From positions 186,001-250,000 of the forward strand of contig JAKFUU010000018.1 of assembly GCA_021732525.1 (NCBI GenBank): a DNA stretch of 64,000 bases, read 5' to 3'. The translations under genes were made by a program, and so were the position numbers. Origin of the DNA: Sphingomonadaceae bacterium. GTDB lineage: Bacteria; Pseudomonadota; Alphaproteobacteria; Sphingomonadales; Sphingomonadaceae. Positions 24,009-32,316 of this stretch are shown piece after piece. Each line of letters starts with the position of its first letter. Positions within the stretch are counted from its first letter, which is position 1. The notes under the pieces were generated by a model. It did no database searches. It was not told the origin of the DNA and worked only from the letters and a program-made list of their open reading frames with translations.

Positions 24009-24245
24009 ATGAAAGGTTCACAAGCACTTTCCAGTACCGACCGGCAGGCCGACGAGCAGGCGATGATTGCAGCGCATAATTGTGCGGTTGCACGGTCGTT
24101 CCACAGCTACTTCAATCAATATATCCTAACCGATCATGAGCGTGGATATATCGTCATCGACGAAGGTGATTATGGCGCTCTGCCGCAGCATCTGATGGAC
24201 CGCGTGGTCGATTCAGTGCCGAGCAAGATGATCGACGAACATTGA
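24009..24245 (+). CDS. small hypothetical protein (78 aa)
   Basis: Start at the ATG at 24009 with TTCAGGAGG upstream. The acidic protein has a helical N-terminal part (DRQADEQAMIAAHNCAVARSFHSYFNQYI) and a short strand region (GYIVIDEGDYGALPQHLMDRVV). I do not recognise the family. It shares its hairpin-TTCAGGAG leader style with ardC, the DUF2493 gene and ssb, and a terminator follows it, so it forms its own unit at the end of the probable leading region. Confidence 0.65.
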   Translation: MKGSQALSSTDRQADEQAMIAAHNCAVARSFHSYFNQYILTDHERGYIVIDEGDYGALPQHLMDRVVDSVPSKMIDEH

Positions 24246-24259
24246 GCTTAATGCCACGA

Positions 24260-24292
24260 GGAGGAAGTCCATCCGGGCTTCCTCCTTTTTTC
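24260..24292 (+). terminator. rho-independent terminator
   Basis: GGAGGAAG (24260-24267), loop TCCATCCGGG, CTTCCTCC (24278-24285), then TTTTTTC. It lies 15 bp after the 78-aa gene. Confidence 0.9.
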
Positions 24293-24340
24293 TTGTTCAT
24301 CTCCCCAAAATCGAGAAAATATCGGAAGGTCCGGAAGAAG

Positions 24341-25237
24341 CTAACGAGCCAGTGCCTTTTCGATGAGATATGCAAGCCGGACGCCAGCTTGACGTAAACG
24401 CTTTTCAACCACAGGGCCGTTAGATGAAATGTAATCCTGGTTGATTGAGATGCGCGGCTCGGTAGGTTTGGAGCATTGCGTATTTGACAGGTTCATAGTG
24501 CAATATAGCGTATTTTCCTTCAGAGTGATCGCGTAAGATTCTTGAGCCCATTGCCATGGCTGAGATGACGTCCATTGCATTTTTTCAGCAGAAGAAGTGA
24601 GCGGTACAAGGCGGTCCACCGCGCGGTATGTCACCGTAAATCCAGCCCAGTCTCTGCTCAGATTTGTACCCAACACAAACTTTTCGACCAAGCACTTGTC
24701 CCAGACTGAGTGCAGATTAGATTTTTGCCCTGAACCACAAAGTCCCTTTACTAGTAAATAATTCCCGCCCCGATCATCTGCGAAAGAGATGTGTAATGGC
24801 TGATGAATGTCGCCGACCCAATGCCCAAGACCGAGTAGCGCTTTTGCGCGTGCCTTTGCTGGCTTGGAACGATCCGAAAGGATGGCCAAATCCCGTTCGA
24901 TGCCCTGCAAAATACAGCTGTCATTCTGGGGACAATCAGCGTTGACGATTGATCGTTGATTGCGGGCGTAGTTGATGAAATGGTCGTCCGGATTTTTCCG
25001 CGGAAAGTCATCTTCTTCGACGCATCCATAATTGAAAGAGCTGTATTCGCCGTCTGCTTTCAAAAGAGCGTTGATATCCGCGCGAACGTCATCACTCACT
25101 GTGCGATACGCGTAATCGCACACCGTCAAATGACCAGCTTTGCTCCACGCTAGAGCTTCGCTAGGGTAAAGAGAAACCATGCTCCCGGCAATCAGCGCCA
25201 GCATCGGCAACATCGACAGTCGTCTAATATTCATCAT
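24341..25237 (-). CDS. exported S1/P1-type nuclease
   Basis: Start at the ATG at 25237 with GGGAGG upstream; the track adds 15 residues. A signal peptide (LPMLALIAGSMVSLYPSEALA) is followed by a mature N-terminus beginning WSKAGH, where the Trp and His are zinc ligands in this family. Further zinc-site residues: DDHFINYAR, LGHWVGDIHQPLHISFADDRGGNYLLV and HSVWDKCLV. Total about 298 aa, usual for bacterial S1/P1 nucleases. These zinc enzymes cut single-stranded DNA and RNA outside the cell. The gene is AT-richer than its neighbours and opposes the flanking genes, so it looks like a separate insertion between the leading region and the mobilisation operon. Confidence 0.9.
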   Translation of the reverse strand: MMNIRRLSMLPMLALIAGSMVSLYPSEALAWSKAGHLTVCDYAYRTVSDDVRADINALLKADGEYSSFNYGCVEEDDFPRKNPDDHFINYARNQRSIVNADCPQNDSCILQGIERDLAILSDRSKPAKARAKALLGLGHWVGDIHQPLHISFADDRGGNYLLVKGLCGSGQKSNLHSVWDKCLVEKFVLGTNLSRDWAGFTVTYRAVDRLVPLTSSAEKMQWTSSQPWQWAQESYAITLKENTLYCTMNLSNTQCSKPTEPRISINQDYISSNGPVVEKRLRQAGVRLAYLIEKALAR

Positions 25238-25593
25238 GTTCTTCCTCCCAACAGAACTTAATAATATCATGCTCGATTTCATTTACACGTGACGGGCATC
25301 ACGTTGTTTTCAGCCCGTCGAATGCCACCTAGAATATAGCGATTCGCACGCTCGAGTTAATGGTTTGCAGGACTCCCCAATTGGTTCAATCCAGTTTTCT
25401 GGATCCATGTTAGAAGCAGGAAACGTAAGCACACCGTACGCGATGAATCGCAGGTTGAAATTGTCATATTCTCAATAGGTTGTAGCGAAAAATGGCGGAT
25501 GGCAGCTTTACAATTGGAAATGATTTGGGGATATTCGTTGCATTGAATTCAAATCACTCACTGCCATAACCCCGTATAATTGCGGCATTTGAT
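25238..25593. other. intergenic region upstream of the mobilisation operon, probable site of oriT
   Basis: No gene in this AT-rich 356 bp. A perfect hairpin ATCCAG-TTTT-CTGGAT lies at 25389-25404. In R388 the origin of transfer lies directly upstream of trwA-trwB-trwC, which is the order of the RHH, TraD and TraI genes here, and MobF relaxases recognise a short-loop hairpin a few bases from the nick site. On that basis this region is the better oriT candidate in the window, but no nick sequence was recognised. Confidence 0.35.
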
Positions 25594-25626
25594 GTTCTTG
25601 ACATGTTCCTATTCATGACTTAAATA
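25594..25626 (+). promoter_or_regulatory. promoter of the mobilisation operon with an SOS box over its -35
   Basis: TTGACA (25598-25603), a 17-bp spacer and TAAATA (25621-25626) form a strong sigma70-like promoter. The exact SOS box GTTCTTGACATGTTC (25594-25608, GTTC-N7-GTTC) contains the -35 hexamer inside its spacer, so bound LexA would block RNA polymerase. Confidence 0.85.
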
Positions 25627-25652
25627 TAAAGCTGCCTTTCGCAAGTGTGACC

Positions 25653-25676
25653 GGGCTCCTTTTTTGAAAGGAGTCC
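25653..25676 (+). promoter_or_regulatory. hairpin hiding the Shine-Dalgarno of the RHH gene
   Basis: GGGCTCCTTT (25653-25662), loop TTTG, AAAGGAGTCC (25667-25676): a 10-bp stem with one G-T pair. The AAGGAG ribosome-binding site of the gene at 25680 is in the 3' arm. It may limit translation, or the DNA palindrome may be the RHH protein's own operator. Confidence 0.65.
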
Positions 25677-25679
25677 ACA

Positions 25680-26006
25680 ATGGCACGTCCATTGTCGTTA
25701 CAAATCTATGTATCGCGCGAGCTTGCCGGGCGCGTGCGAGCCGCCGCTGCTCGAAATGATCTGAGCGTCAGCGAATGGGTCCGCACGCTCGTCACATCGG
25801 CCTGCGATCAATCTGAAAATGCCGGTCAGCACGATAAGGTCATCGAGCGAATTCACCGCCAATCGGTCTTCATCATGGTGGGCCTGGATGCTCTATTGGC
25901 AGGGCATCCTGATCATGGTCTGCGAGACCGTGCTCACCAGGCTTATGGTCGTAAATGCAAGCAGCTTGGGATCACATCGAGCACATCGGAAGGATCTTCA
26001 ACATGA
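25680..26006 (+). CDS. ribbon-helix-helix relaxosome accessory protein (TrwA/MobC-like)
   Basis: A 108-aa protein. The start LSLQIYVSRELAGRVRAAAARNDLSVSEWVRTLVTSAC has the ribbon strand and two helices of an RHH DNA-binding domain. The C-terminal helices could mediate tetramer formation. Its stop overlaps the traD start (ATGA). The order RHH-TraD-TraI matches trwA-trwB-trwC of R388, where the RHH protein binds oriT, assists the relaxase and represses the operon. A similar role is inferred. Control: SOS box over the promoter and a hairpin over the ribosome-binding site. Confidence 0.82.
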   Translation: MARPLSLQIYVSRELAGRVRAAAARNDLSVSEWVRTLVTSACDQSENAGQHDKVIERIHRQSVFIMVGLDALLAGHPDHGLRDRAHQAYGRKCKQLGITSSTSEGSST

Positions 26007-28372
26007 AGCGGAACCTTCTTAATTTTACCCGCGGCAGCCAGTTGCTGGGCCACTTTGGTTTCATGTTTGCAGCCGGGTTGAAAGGTCCGATCATGGTCGC
26101 CGTCGCAACCATTGCAGGCATGACATATTGGATGCTGTCAGACGGGCTTTCCGATCACGACCGCTATCTCGTCTGGATGCGCATCTATGCCGCCATTTAT
26201 GGTTTTATGGAGCTCGATCCGCAGAAATTGATCGCGCTCGAAACAGGACTTGGCGGAACGATGCAGCTGCCTGTTTCAGAATTGGCATCCTTCCCGACGG
26301 TGGCGCGCGCATGGGACCAGATGGCCGAATTAATGGGTGCGGCTTTAACACGGTCTGCTTTGCTGTTGGTACCGGCACTGATCGCCTTTTATTGGTTTGC
26401 CGCGCGCTTCGGGAGCCGTTCGAAAGAACGCAAACATGAGCGCGGCGCCATGCTCGTCACACTGCATGAGCTGGTCGAGGAAGTGCGCGTTCACAACAAT
26501 AAGGAACGAGCTCGCGAGTTGACAGCAGCAATGGGAAGCAAGTGGCGACTGACCCTTCCGAGCGAGATCGCAAAAGTCTTTCCTTATCGCCCTTCGCATC
26601 TGGCGCAGGTCACCTATCCATGGCGACTTGAGCAAAGCCATGCGATGCTAATCGGTACAACCGGTATGGGGAAGACCGTGGCGCTTTCGGACATGCTGGA
26701 AGAAGCGCGCGTCAATGGCCAGCGCGCGGTTGTCTTTGACCTCACCGGTACTTTCATCGAGCATTTCTACGAGAGCGATCTAGACATTATATTGAACCCG
26801 CTCGATGCACGGTGTCCGCAATGGAGCGTGTTTGACGAGTGCCGTGACGAGGCAGAATTTTCGGCTGCTGCGGAAGCGTTGGTACCCCATGACGGCGGCG
26901 GCTCGGAACAATTCTGGGTACTCGCGGCGCGGCTGCTGTTCGTAGAAATGTGTCTCCGGTTGCGTGCCGATGGCATAGGCACCAACCAGGCATTGGCAAG
27001 CGAGTTGATGACCGCCGATCTCTCGGCGGTGCATAAATTGATGCGCGGTACGATTGCCGATCCACTGACCGCACCGGAAGCCGCGCGGATGGCGGAATCG
27101 ATCCGCGCGGTGTTCAATGCCAACGCCAAAGCGCTCAAACTTTTACCGCGCTCGGGTCCAAAATTCTCGGTCCGTGATTGGGTCGAAGCAGAAGACAGAC
27201 CGAGCTCGATCCTGTTCATATCAGCGCGCTATGTCGACATGAGCGTATGCTCGCAATTGCTCACCGTATGGCTCGATACCGCGATGAACACATTGATGGC
27301 AATGGACCGATCGGCCGACTTGCGCCTGTGGTTTTTCATAGATGAAATGGGCGCGCTTCACCGCCTGCCAGCGCTTGAAAAAGGCCTTCAGACGGCGCGT
27401 AATTTCGGCGGGGCCATCGTCACCGGCATCCATGCTTATGCCAAACTCAAAGAGGTTTACGGAGAGAATATGGCAATGACCTTGTCATCTCTCGCCCGCA
27501 CCAAACTGATCCTGGGAACCGCAGACCGCGAGACCGCAACCTGGTGCTCGGACTTCATTGGCCACCGTCAGGTCCGGGATATGGAAGAAGGCTATACTTA
27601 TGGGTACAATAATGCGCGCGATGCCGTTAGCTTGACGCCGCGCAAGAATATCGAACCCTTACTCTTGCCCGACCAATTGATGAACTTGCCGCGGCTTTCG
27701 GGTTATCTCAAATTCCCCGACGGCTTTCCTGCAGCTCCCGTCAAACTGTCACCCGTTACACGCAAACGCCGCGCAAAATCATTTATCAGGCGGGCGGAGG
27801 ATCGCGACTATAATATTGGCGGTGAACCATATCTGGTAGCACCACATGACCCAAAGCCCGGCAGCGATGACAGCAATACACACCCATCATCCAATGACGA
27901 CGGCGCTGGCAAACCGGTCGCTCCCAAACAAGGCGAACTGATACTCAAACAACCAGAAGATCAGCCCGACCGAAAGACGGGTAAAAAAGGTCGTAAGCCA
28001 GTAGCGAACGACCCTGAGAAAATGCGGCAGCAACTAGCCGACCGGCGAGGAGCGAAAAGCAAAAGCGCTGGTAGCAAAGCACCCATTGGGCATCAAACAA
28101 AGGCACAGGACTCGCCCCTAACGCGTTCCTCGATACCCTTGCCATCTGTTGTGCGTGCGGAGGCGGCAGAGGCCGAACAGTCCGCACTCGTTAGCCAGAC
28201 TACCACCGGAAAACTGGCAGGCTCGCAGGCGCAACACCAACTGGTGGAAAAGCCAGCACAGCAAGCAGCTAATCAAAATCGCACTGCAAATGATGCCCGG
28301 AAACTGATGCTGGAAGACGGCCTGAGCGAACGCGAGGCGGTCGACCTTGGCGACGTCGATATGGATATGTGA
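26003..28372 (+). CDS. traD: type IV coupling protein TraD
   Basis: Start at the ATG at 26003, overlapping the RHH stop; the track starts 16 codons earlier inside the RHH gene. The 789-aa protein begins with two membrane segments (about residues 22-45 and 105-130). The ATPase has Walker A GTTGMGKTVA near residue 217, FDLTGTFIEHFY, and Walker B LWFFIDEMGALHRLP near 441, then SLARTKLILGTADRETATW. A long, Lys/Pro/Gln-rich, low-complexity tail of about 200 residues probably contacts the relaxosome. It delivers the relaxase-DNA complex to the type IV channel at the inner membrane. TraI follows 35 bp downstream. Confidence 0.93.
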   Translation: MKRNLLNFTRGSQLLGHFGFMFAAGLKGPIMVAVATIAGMTYWMLSDGLSDHDRYLVWMRIYAAIYGFMELDPQKLIALETGLGGTMQLPVSELASFPTVARAWDQMAELMGAALTRSALLLVPALIAFYWFAARFGSRSKERKHERGAMLVTLHELVEEVRVHNNKERARELTAAMGSKWRLTLPSEIAKVFPYRPSHLAQVTYPWRLEQSHAMLIGTTGMGKTVALSDMLEEARVNGQRAVVFDLTGTFIEHFYESDLDIILNPLDARCPQWSVFDECRDEAEFSAAAEALVPHDGGGSEQFWVLAARLLFVEMCLRLRADGIGTNQALASELMTADLSAVHKLMRGTIADPLTAPEAARMAESIRAVFNANAKALKLLPRSGPKFSVRDWVEAEDRPSSILFISARYVDMSVCSQLLTVWLDTAMNTLMAMDRSADLRLWFFIDEMGALHRLPALEKGLQTARNFGGAIVTGIHAYAKLKEVYGENMAMTLSSLARTKLILGTADRETATWCSDFIGHRQVRDMEEGYTYGYNNARDAVSLTPRKNIEPLLLPDQLMNLPRLSGYLKFPDGFPAAPVKLSPVTRKRRAKSFIRRAEDRDYNIGGEPYLVAPHDPKPGSDDSNTHPSSNDDGAGKPVAPKQGELILKQPEDQPDRKTGKKGRKPVANDPEKMRQQLADRRGAKSKSAGSKAPIGHQTKAQDSPLTRSSIPLPSVVRAEAAEAEQSALVSQTTTGKLAGSQAQHQLVEKPAQQAANQNRTANDARKLMLEDGLSEREAVDLGDVDMDM

Positions 28373-28407
28373 TGCCCGGCAGCGGTTCGAACAAAGGCTA
28401 TTGAGAT

Positions 28408-31338
28408 ATGCTTTCGGTTGCCAATGTCCGAACCGCAGGCGGCGCTGCCAATTATTTTGCAGCTGACAATTATTATACCCGCGCCGATGCCGACCGCTCG
28501 GGCGAGTGGGTTGGCAAAGGTGCTGAGATGCTTGGTCTCGATGGGCGGGTCGACGCCAAGCAGTTCGAGGCAATATTGAAAGGCTTGCTCCCCGACGGCA
28601 ATCGCGTCGGCAGTGAAGGCCGCGATCATAGACCAGGGACCGACCTGACCTTTTCAATGCCCAAAAGCTGGTCACTCATTGCGCTGGTTGGAGGTGATAA
28701 CCGCATCATCGATGCGTACCGCGACGCAGTCAAAGAGACGCTTCATTGGGCCGAAAAGAACTTGGCTGAGACCCGAATGGAGGTCAGAGGCCGCGAGAAA
28801 GTTGTGCCCACGGGTAACTTGCTCGTGGGCCTTTTCCAGCACGACACCAACCGCAACCAAGAACCCAATGCGCATTTCCATGCGGTTGTTGCCAATGTCA
28901 CCCAAGGCCCAGACGGTAAATGGCGTGCGCTGCGAAACGACAAATTATGGACACATAATACTTTGTTGAATGCGATGACGATGGCGCGTTTCAGACTATC
29001 GGTTGAAAAACTCGGATATGAAATTGGTGAGCAATCCAAGCACGGCAATTTTGAAGCAGCAGGCATTACGAAAGAGCAGCGCGATGCATTTAGTTCAAGG
29101 CGTGCCGAGATATTGAATGCGCTTGGCGGCATGGCCACCGGCGGGCTGGCAGCGCGCAACGCCGCCAACCTGATGACCCGGGTTCCCAAAGCAACGATTG
29201 AGGACCGCGCTGGTTTGGGACGTGCATGGGGCCAAAAAGCAGACGAAATGGGACTGAACGCTACTGCTTTGATAGCACGCGCTAACGCACGCGCAGCGTC
29301 GGATATTGGCGGCGTCCCGACCTTGAGCGACAAGGTCCAACAGCTCGCGGCGCACGGAAAAGAATGGGCAACGGCGATTGCTGAACGACTTGGCGTAAAG
29401 CAGGGAGACCAGCTGGTGCCACGCGACTTGAGCCGACGGTCACCAAGCGAAATTGCTGCAGTTCACGCTGTTGCGTCTGCAATCCGGCAATTGGGCGAGC
29501 GCGAGGCAGCCTTTGCCAAAACCGATATTTACAAAGCGGCGCTCGACTTTGGCTTGCCGACCGCCATGCCGCAAATCGAGCAACGCGTCGGTCAGCTGTT
29601 GCGCCAAGGCCAGCTGCTCAAGGGCAAAGGGGCGGACCGGCATTTGGTCACTACTGCCGATGCGCTTGCGGCAGAACAGCGGATATTAGCGTCGGTCGAT
29701 CAAGGCAGGGGAGCTGCGCCAGCAGTAGTTTCGACAGAGGTCGCCGGAGAACGGCTGCAGGCACTGTCGCAGCTTCAATATGGCATTACGCTCAATCCCG
29801 GTCAGGAAGGGGCAGGGCGGCTGATATTAAGTTCGCATAACCGCATCATTGCGGTTCAGGGTATTGCGGGCGCGGGCAAAAGCACATTGCTCAAACCGGT
29901 TGGCGATATATTGCGTGAAGAAGGCCGCAATGTTCTCGGGCTGGCAGTCCAGAATACGCTGGTCCAGATGCTCGAACGCGATACCGGCATTTCTTCGATG
30001 ACGGTAGCGCGGTTTATCAGGCAGCACGGTCCATTGCTCGACACCCGCGATCCGTTCAAACTCGCAGAAGCACGCTCAAACATGCGTGGCACCGTCGTGA
30101 TGCTGGACGAGGCCTCGATGGTCGGCAACGCCGACAAGGACAAGCTGCTTCGTCTTGCCAATCTCTTGGAGCTCGACCGTTTTGTCAGCATCGGTGACAA
30201 GAAACAGCTGGGCGCGGTCGATGCAGGCAAACCATTTGACGTGATGCAGCGGGCAGGCACCGAGACTGCGATCATGAATTTGAATATCCGTGCGCGTGAC
30301 CGCATGCTTCGCAATGCCCAATATGCAGCGCAAGGCGGCCAGATTGAAGTGGCACTGCGGCATCTGGGGCCACATGTGGTCGAGGTTCCTGAAAATGCTG
30401 CATTGGCGGCGGCAGCTGCATGGCTGTCGTTGGCGCCGCAAGAGCGCGGTAGCACTGCGATCTATGCGTCAGGCCGCGCGTTGCGGGGGCAGGTCAATGA
30501 AGCGGTGCAAACCGGACTCAAGGCTAATGGCGAATTGGGAGACAGGGTGTTTGCAACCGATACGCTCTCGCGGATTAACACTACCCGCGAAGAACTTCGC
30601 TACGCTAAGACCTATGTTCCCGGCATGGTGGTCGAGGTCGATCGGCGGCAACGCAGTCAGGCCATCGGGCAGGGGCGCTATGAAGTGGTCGCTGTCGATG
30701 CAGCGCGTGGACGGGTAACGCTTGAAAATGCGCGCGGCCGCCAATTCGAGTTGAAGCCAGGCCAGTTGCGGCCACAAGGCGAGGCCGATCCATTGCGGCT
30801 GTTCGAACTTAAGTCGCTCGAGTTATATGCAGGCGACCGCATCCGCTGGACGGATACCGATCATAAGCGCGGTCTGCTGAATGCCGATCAGGCGCAAATA
30901 TTGGATATTGGCGACAAGGGAATAGCGCTCAAAACGTCGGCTGGCATCGAACATCTGCTGAAACCGGATAATCCCATGTTGAAGCGGCTTGATCTGGCAT
31001 ATGCGCTGAATGCCCATATGGCACAGGGTCTGACCTCGGATCGCGGCATCGCTGTGATGGACAGCCGCGAGAAGAATCTCTCGAACCAGCAGACGTTTCT
31101 GGTGACGATTACCCGTCTACGTGATGGTCTGACCTTATATGTCGATAATGCCAGCAAGCTCGAGAAAGCGGTCGAACAGAACACGGGCTTGAAGCGCTCG
31201 GCATTGGAGACAACCGGTTTGCTGAAAGATGCGGCGGCTGCTGGCGTTGCCAAAGGCAAAACTAAAGAGCCGGCGCAGGGCCGCGAACCGCCCGAGCGCG
31301 ACCGCTCCATCGTCAAGCCGTTTGAAATAGGGATATGA
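28408..31338 (+). CDS. traI: MobF relaxase-helicase TraI/TrwC
   Basis: A 976-aa protein, close to TrwC (966 aa) and much shorter than F TraI. The relaxase part has the N-terminal tyrosines (GGAANYFAADNYYTRAD; Y16, Y22, Y23), RPGTDLTFSMPKSWSL, and the HUH metal site HDTNRNQEPNAHFHAVVAN near residue 150. From about residue 440 comes a superfamily-1 helicase: GIAGAGKST (Walker A, near 485), VVMLDEASMVG, SIGDKKQLGAVDAG and, near the end, YALNAHMAQGLTSDRG and TRLRDGLTLYVD. It nicks oriT, stays bound to the 5' end and unwinds the strand. Last gene of the mobilisation operon. Confidence 0.95.
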   Translation: MLSVANVRTAGGAANYFAADNYYTRADADRSGEWVGKGAEMLGLDGRVDAKQFEAILKGLLPDGNRVGSEGRDHRPGTDLTFSMPKSWSLIALVGGDNRIIDAYRDAVKETLHWAEKNLAETRMEVRGREKVVPTGNLLVGLFQHDTNRNQEPNAHFHAVVANVTQGPDGKWRALRNDKLWTHNTLLNAMTMARFRLSVEKLGYEIGEQSKHGNFEAAGITKEQRDAFSSRRAEILNALGGMATGGLAARNAANLMTRVPKATIEDRAGLGRAWGQKADEMGLNATALIARANARAASDIGGVPTLSDKVQQLAAHGKEWATAIAERLGVKQGDQLVPRDLSRRSPSEIAAVHAVASAIRQLGEREAAFAKTDIYKAALDFGLPTAMPQIEQRVGQLLRQGQLLKGKGADRHLVTTADALAAEQRILASVDQGRGAAPAVVSTEVAGERLQALSQLQYGITLNPGQEGAGRLILSSHNRIIAVQGIAGAGKSTLLKPVGDILREEGRNVLGLAVQNTLVQMLERDTGISSMTVARFIRQHGPLLDTRDPFKLAEARSNMRGTVVMLDEASMVGNADKDKLLRLANLLELDRFVSIGDKKQLGAVDAGKPFDVMQRAGTETAIMNLNIRARDRMLRNAQYAAQGGQIEVALRHLGPHVVEVPENAALAAAAAWLSLAPQERGSTAIYASGRALRGQVNEAVQTGLKANGELGDRVFATDTLSRINTTREELRYAKTYVPGMVVEVDRRQRSQAIGQGRYEVVAVDAARGRVTLENARGRQFELKPGQLRPQGEADPLRLFELKSLELYAGDRIRWTDTDHKRGLLNADQAQILDIGDKGIALKTSAGIEHLLKPDNPMLKRLDLAYALNAHMAQGLTSDRGIAVMDSREKNLSNQQTFLVTITRLRDGLTLYVDNASKLEKAVEQNTGLKRSALETTGLLKDAAAAGVAKGKTKEPAQGREPPERDRSIVKPFEIGI

Positions 31339-31375
31339 GGTCGCGAGATTGAAAATGCGAATATAGGAAGACGAT

Positions 31376-31405
31376 TAAAAAAGACCCGCCGGTGAGGGCG
31401 GGTCT
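31376..31405 (-). terminator. rho-independent terminator for minus-strand transcription (S24 gene)
   Basis: On the minus strand AGACCCGCC-CTCACC-GGCGGGTCT is followed by TTTTTTAAT. It lies between the convergent traI and S24 repressor genes; without a T-run on the plus strand it serves mainly the S24 transcript, though the stem may also hold back the traI transcript. Confidence 0.85.
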
Positions 31406-31574
31406 GGAAGGTGAAAGAACTCTGCGTCGCTAAACGTCGAGCCCTTCGGGTCGCAGCTCCTATATGCGCCTGAATGTGTGAATATCCTTGCACGGAATCG
31501 TCTTGGCTCAAAAATTGATTTGGCATTTTCGGCCAAGCGTCTGGATTGTCACCGAATTGAATTGCGGCGAACGG

Positions 31575-32219
31575 CTATTGCAGCTTGCGCCCAAACCACA
31601 GCACCCGGCCAACGATGTTGATCGAGCGGCGTTCCATGCTCTGCCAGGTGGGATAAGAGGGATTGTCGCTAATCACCGATATCTGGCGGCCTTTTGGTTC
31701 GATTGCGATCCGTTTCACATTGAGCATATCATCCATTCGCAGCACATAGATCCCGTCGCGCAAGCGGGACTGGCCATCACCCAGATCGACCATGACCTCG
31801 TCACCATCGAACAATGTCGGTTCCATGGAATCGCCCAGCACGCGAATGATCGACAGACTTGCCGCTTTGCTCTGGGTCAGCTTTTTGAGCCAATCCTCAT
31901 CAAACCCGAACTGTGCGGTTTTGGACTCCATTTCGGCAAGCGCGCCGTGACCAGCCGAAGCAGCGACATCCAGCACCGGAACATGGACCAGATCGACGAC
32001 AGGGCCGCTTCGCCGTGTCGGGCCGCCGAGAATAACTTCATCCACGCCAAAATAGCGGGCGAGCACTGCCCGGTCGCGTTCATCCAACGACCGGGGTGAG
32101 CCGCGTTTAATATATTGCTGGATATAAGCAGCATTGCGCCCAAGCAGCCGCGAGATGCCCGAATAATCATCGTGGTTCTTGCGGATCAGTTCATCGAGCG
32201 CTGTTCTGGGGTCGTCCAT
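31575..32219 (-). CDS. S24-family LexA/CI-like repressor
   Basis: A 214-aa protein. The N-terminal 75 residues are a DNA-binding domain with DDYSGISRLLGRNAAYIQQYIKRGSP as helix-turn-helix. A linker with LDVAASAGHGALAE offers an Ala-Gly bond of the kind cut in LexA/CI self-cleavage. The S24 peptidase domain has the nucleophile in VLGDSMEPTLFDGDEVMVD and the general-base lysine in MLNVKRIAIEP. Such proteins are inactivated when RecA filaments form. Upstream are the TAGGA/TCCTA operator (32243-32267) and an SOS box (32282-32296), so it probably represses itself and may be the element's own switch. It is divergent from the 57-aa gene. Confidence 0.88.
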   Translation of the reverse strand: MDDPRTALDELIRKNHDDYSGISRLLGRNAAYIQQYIKRGSPRSLDERDRAVLARYFGVDEVILGGPTRRSGPVVDLVHVPVLDVAASAGHGALAEMESKTAQFGFDEDWLKKLTQSKAASLSIIRVLGDSMEPTLFDGDEVMVDLGDGQSRLRDGIYVLRMDDMLNVKRIAIEPKGRQISVISDNPSYPTWQSMERRSINIVGRVLWFGRKLQ

Positions 32220-32242
32220 TTTGCCGGTCCTTCTGTCACCAT

Positions 32243-32267
32243 TAGGATTTAATCCTAGACTCTAGGA
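32243..32267. promoter_or_regulatory. tripartite operator TAGGA-N5-TCCTA-N5-TAGGA upstream of the S24 repressor
   Basis: TAGGATTTAATCCTAGACTCTAGGA contains two overlapping perfect palindromes, TAGGATT-T-AATCCTA (32243-32257) and TCCTAG-ACT-CTAGGA (32253-32267), so three alternating half-sites are spaced exactly 10 bp apart. It is 24 bp upstream of the repressor start and is the obvious site for autoregulation. Confidence 0.75.
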
Positions 32268-32281
32268 AATCGCCCTATTAC

Positions 32282-32296
32282 GAACAAAACAAGAAC
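32282..32296 (-). promoter_or_regulatory. LexA-type SOS box upstream of the S24 repressor
   Basis: GAACAAAACAAGAAC, GTTC-N7-GTTC on the minus strand. It is 63 bp upstream of the S24 start and 21 bp upstream of the 57-aa gene on the other strand, so either or both may be SOS-controlled. Confidence 0.75.
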
Positions 32297-32316
32297 ACAA
32301 GCTGGAATTGAGTCGG

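Noticed and set aside
26767-27219. 150-aa minus-strand frame inside traD
   Set aside because: Shadow of traD in another frame; low-complexity Ser/Arg composition typical of antisense to GC-rich codons.
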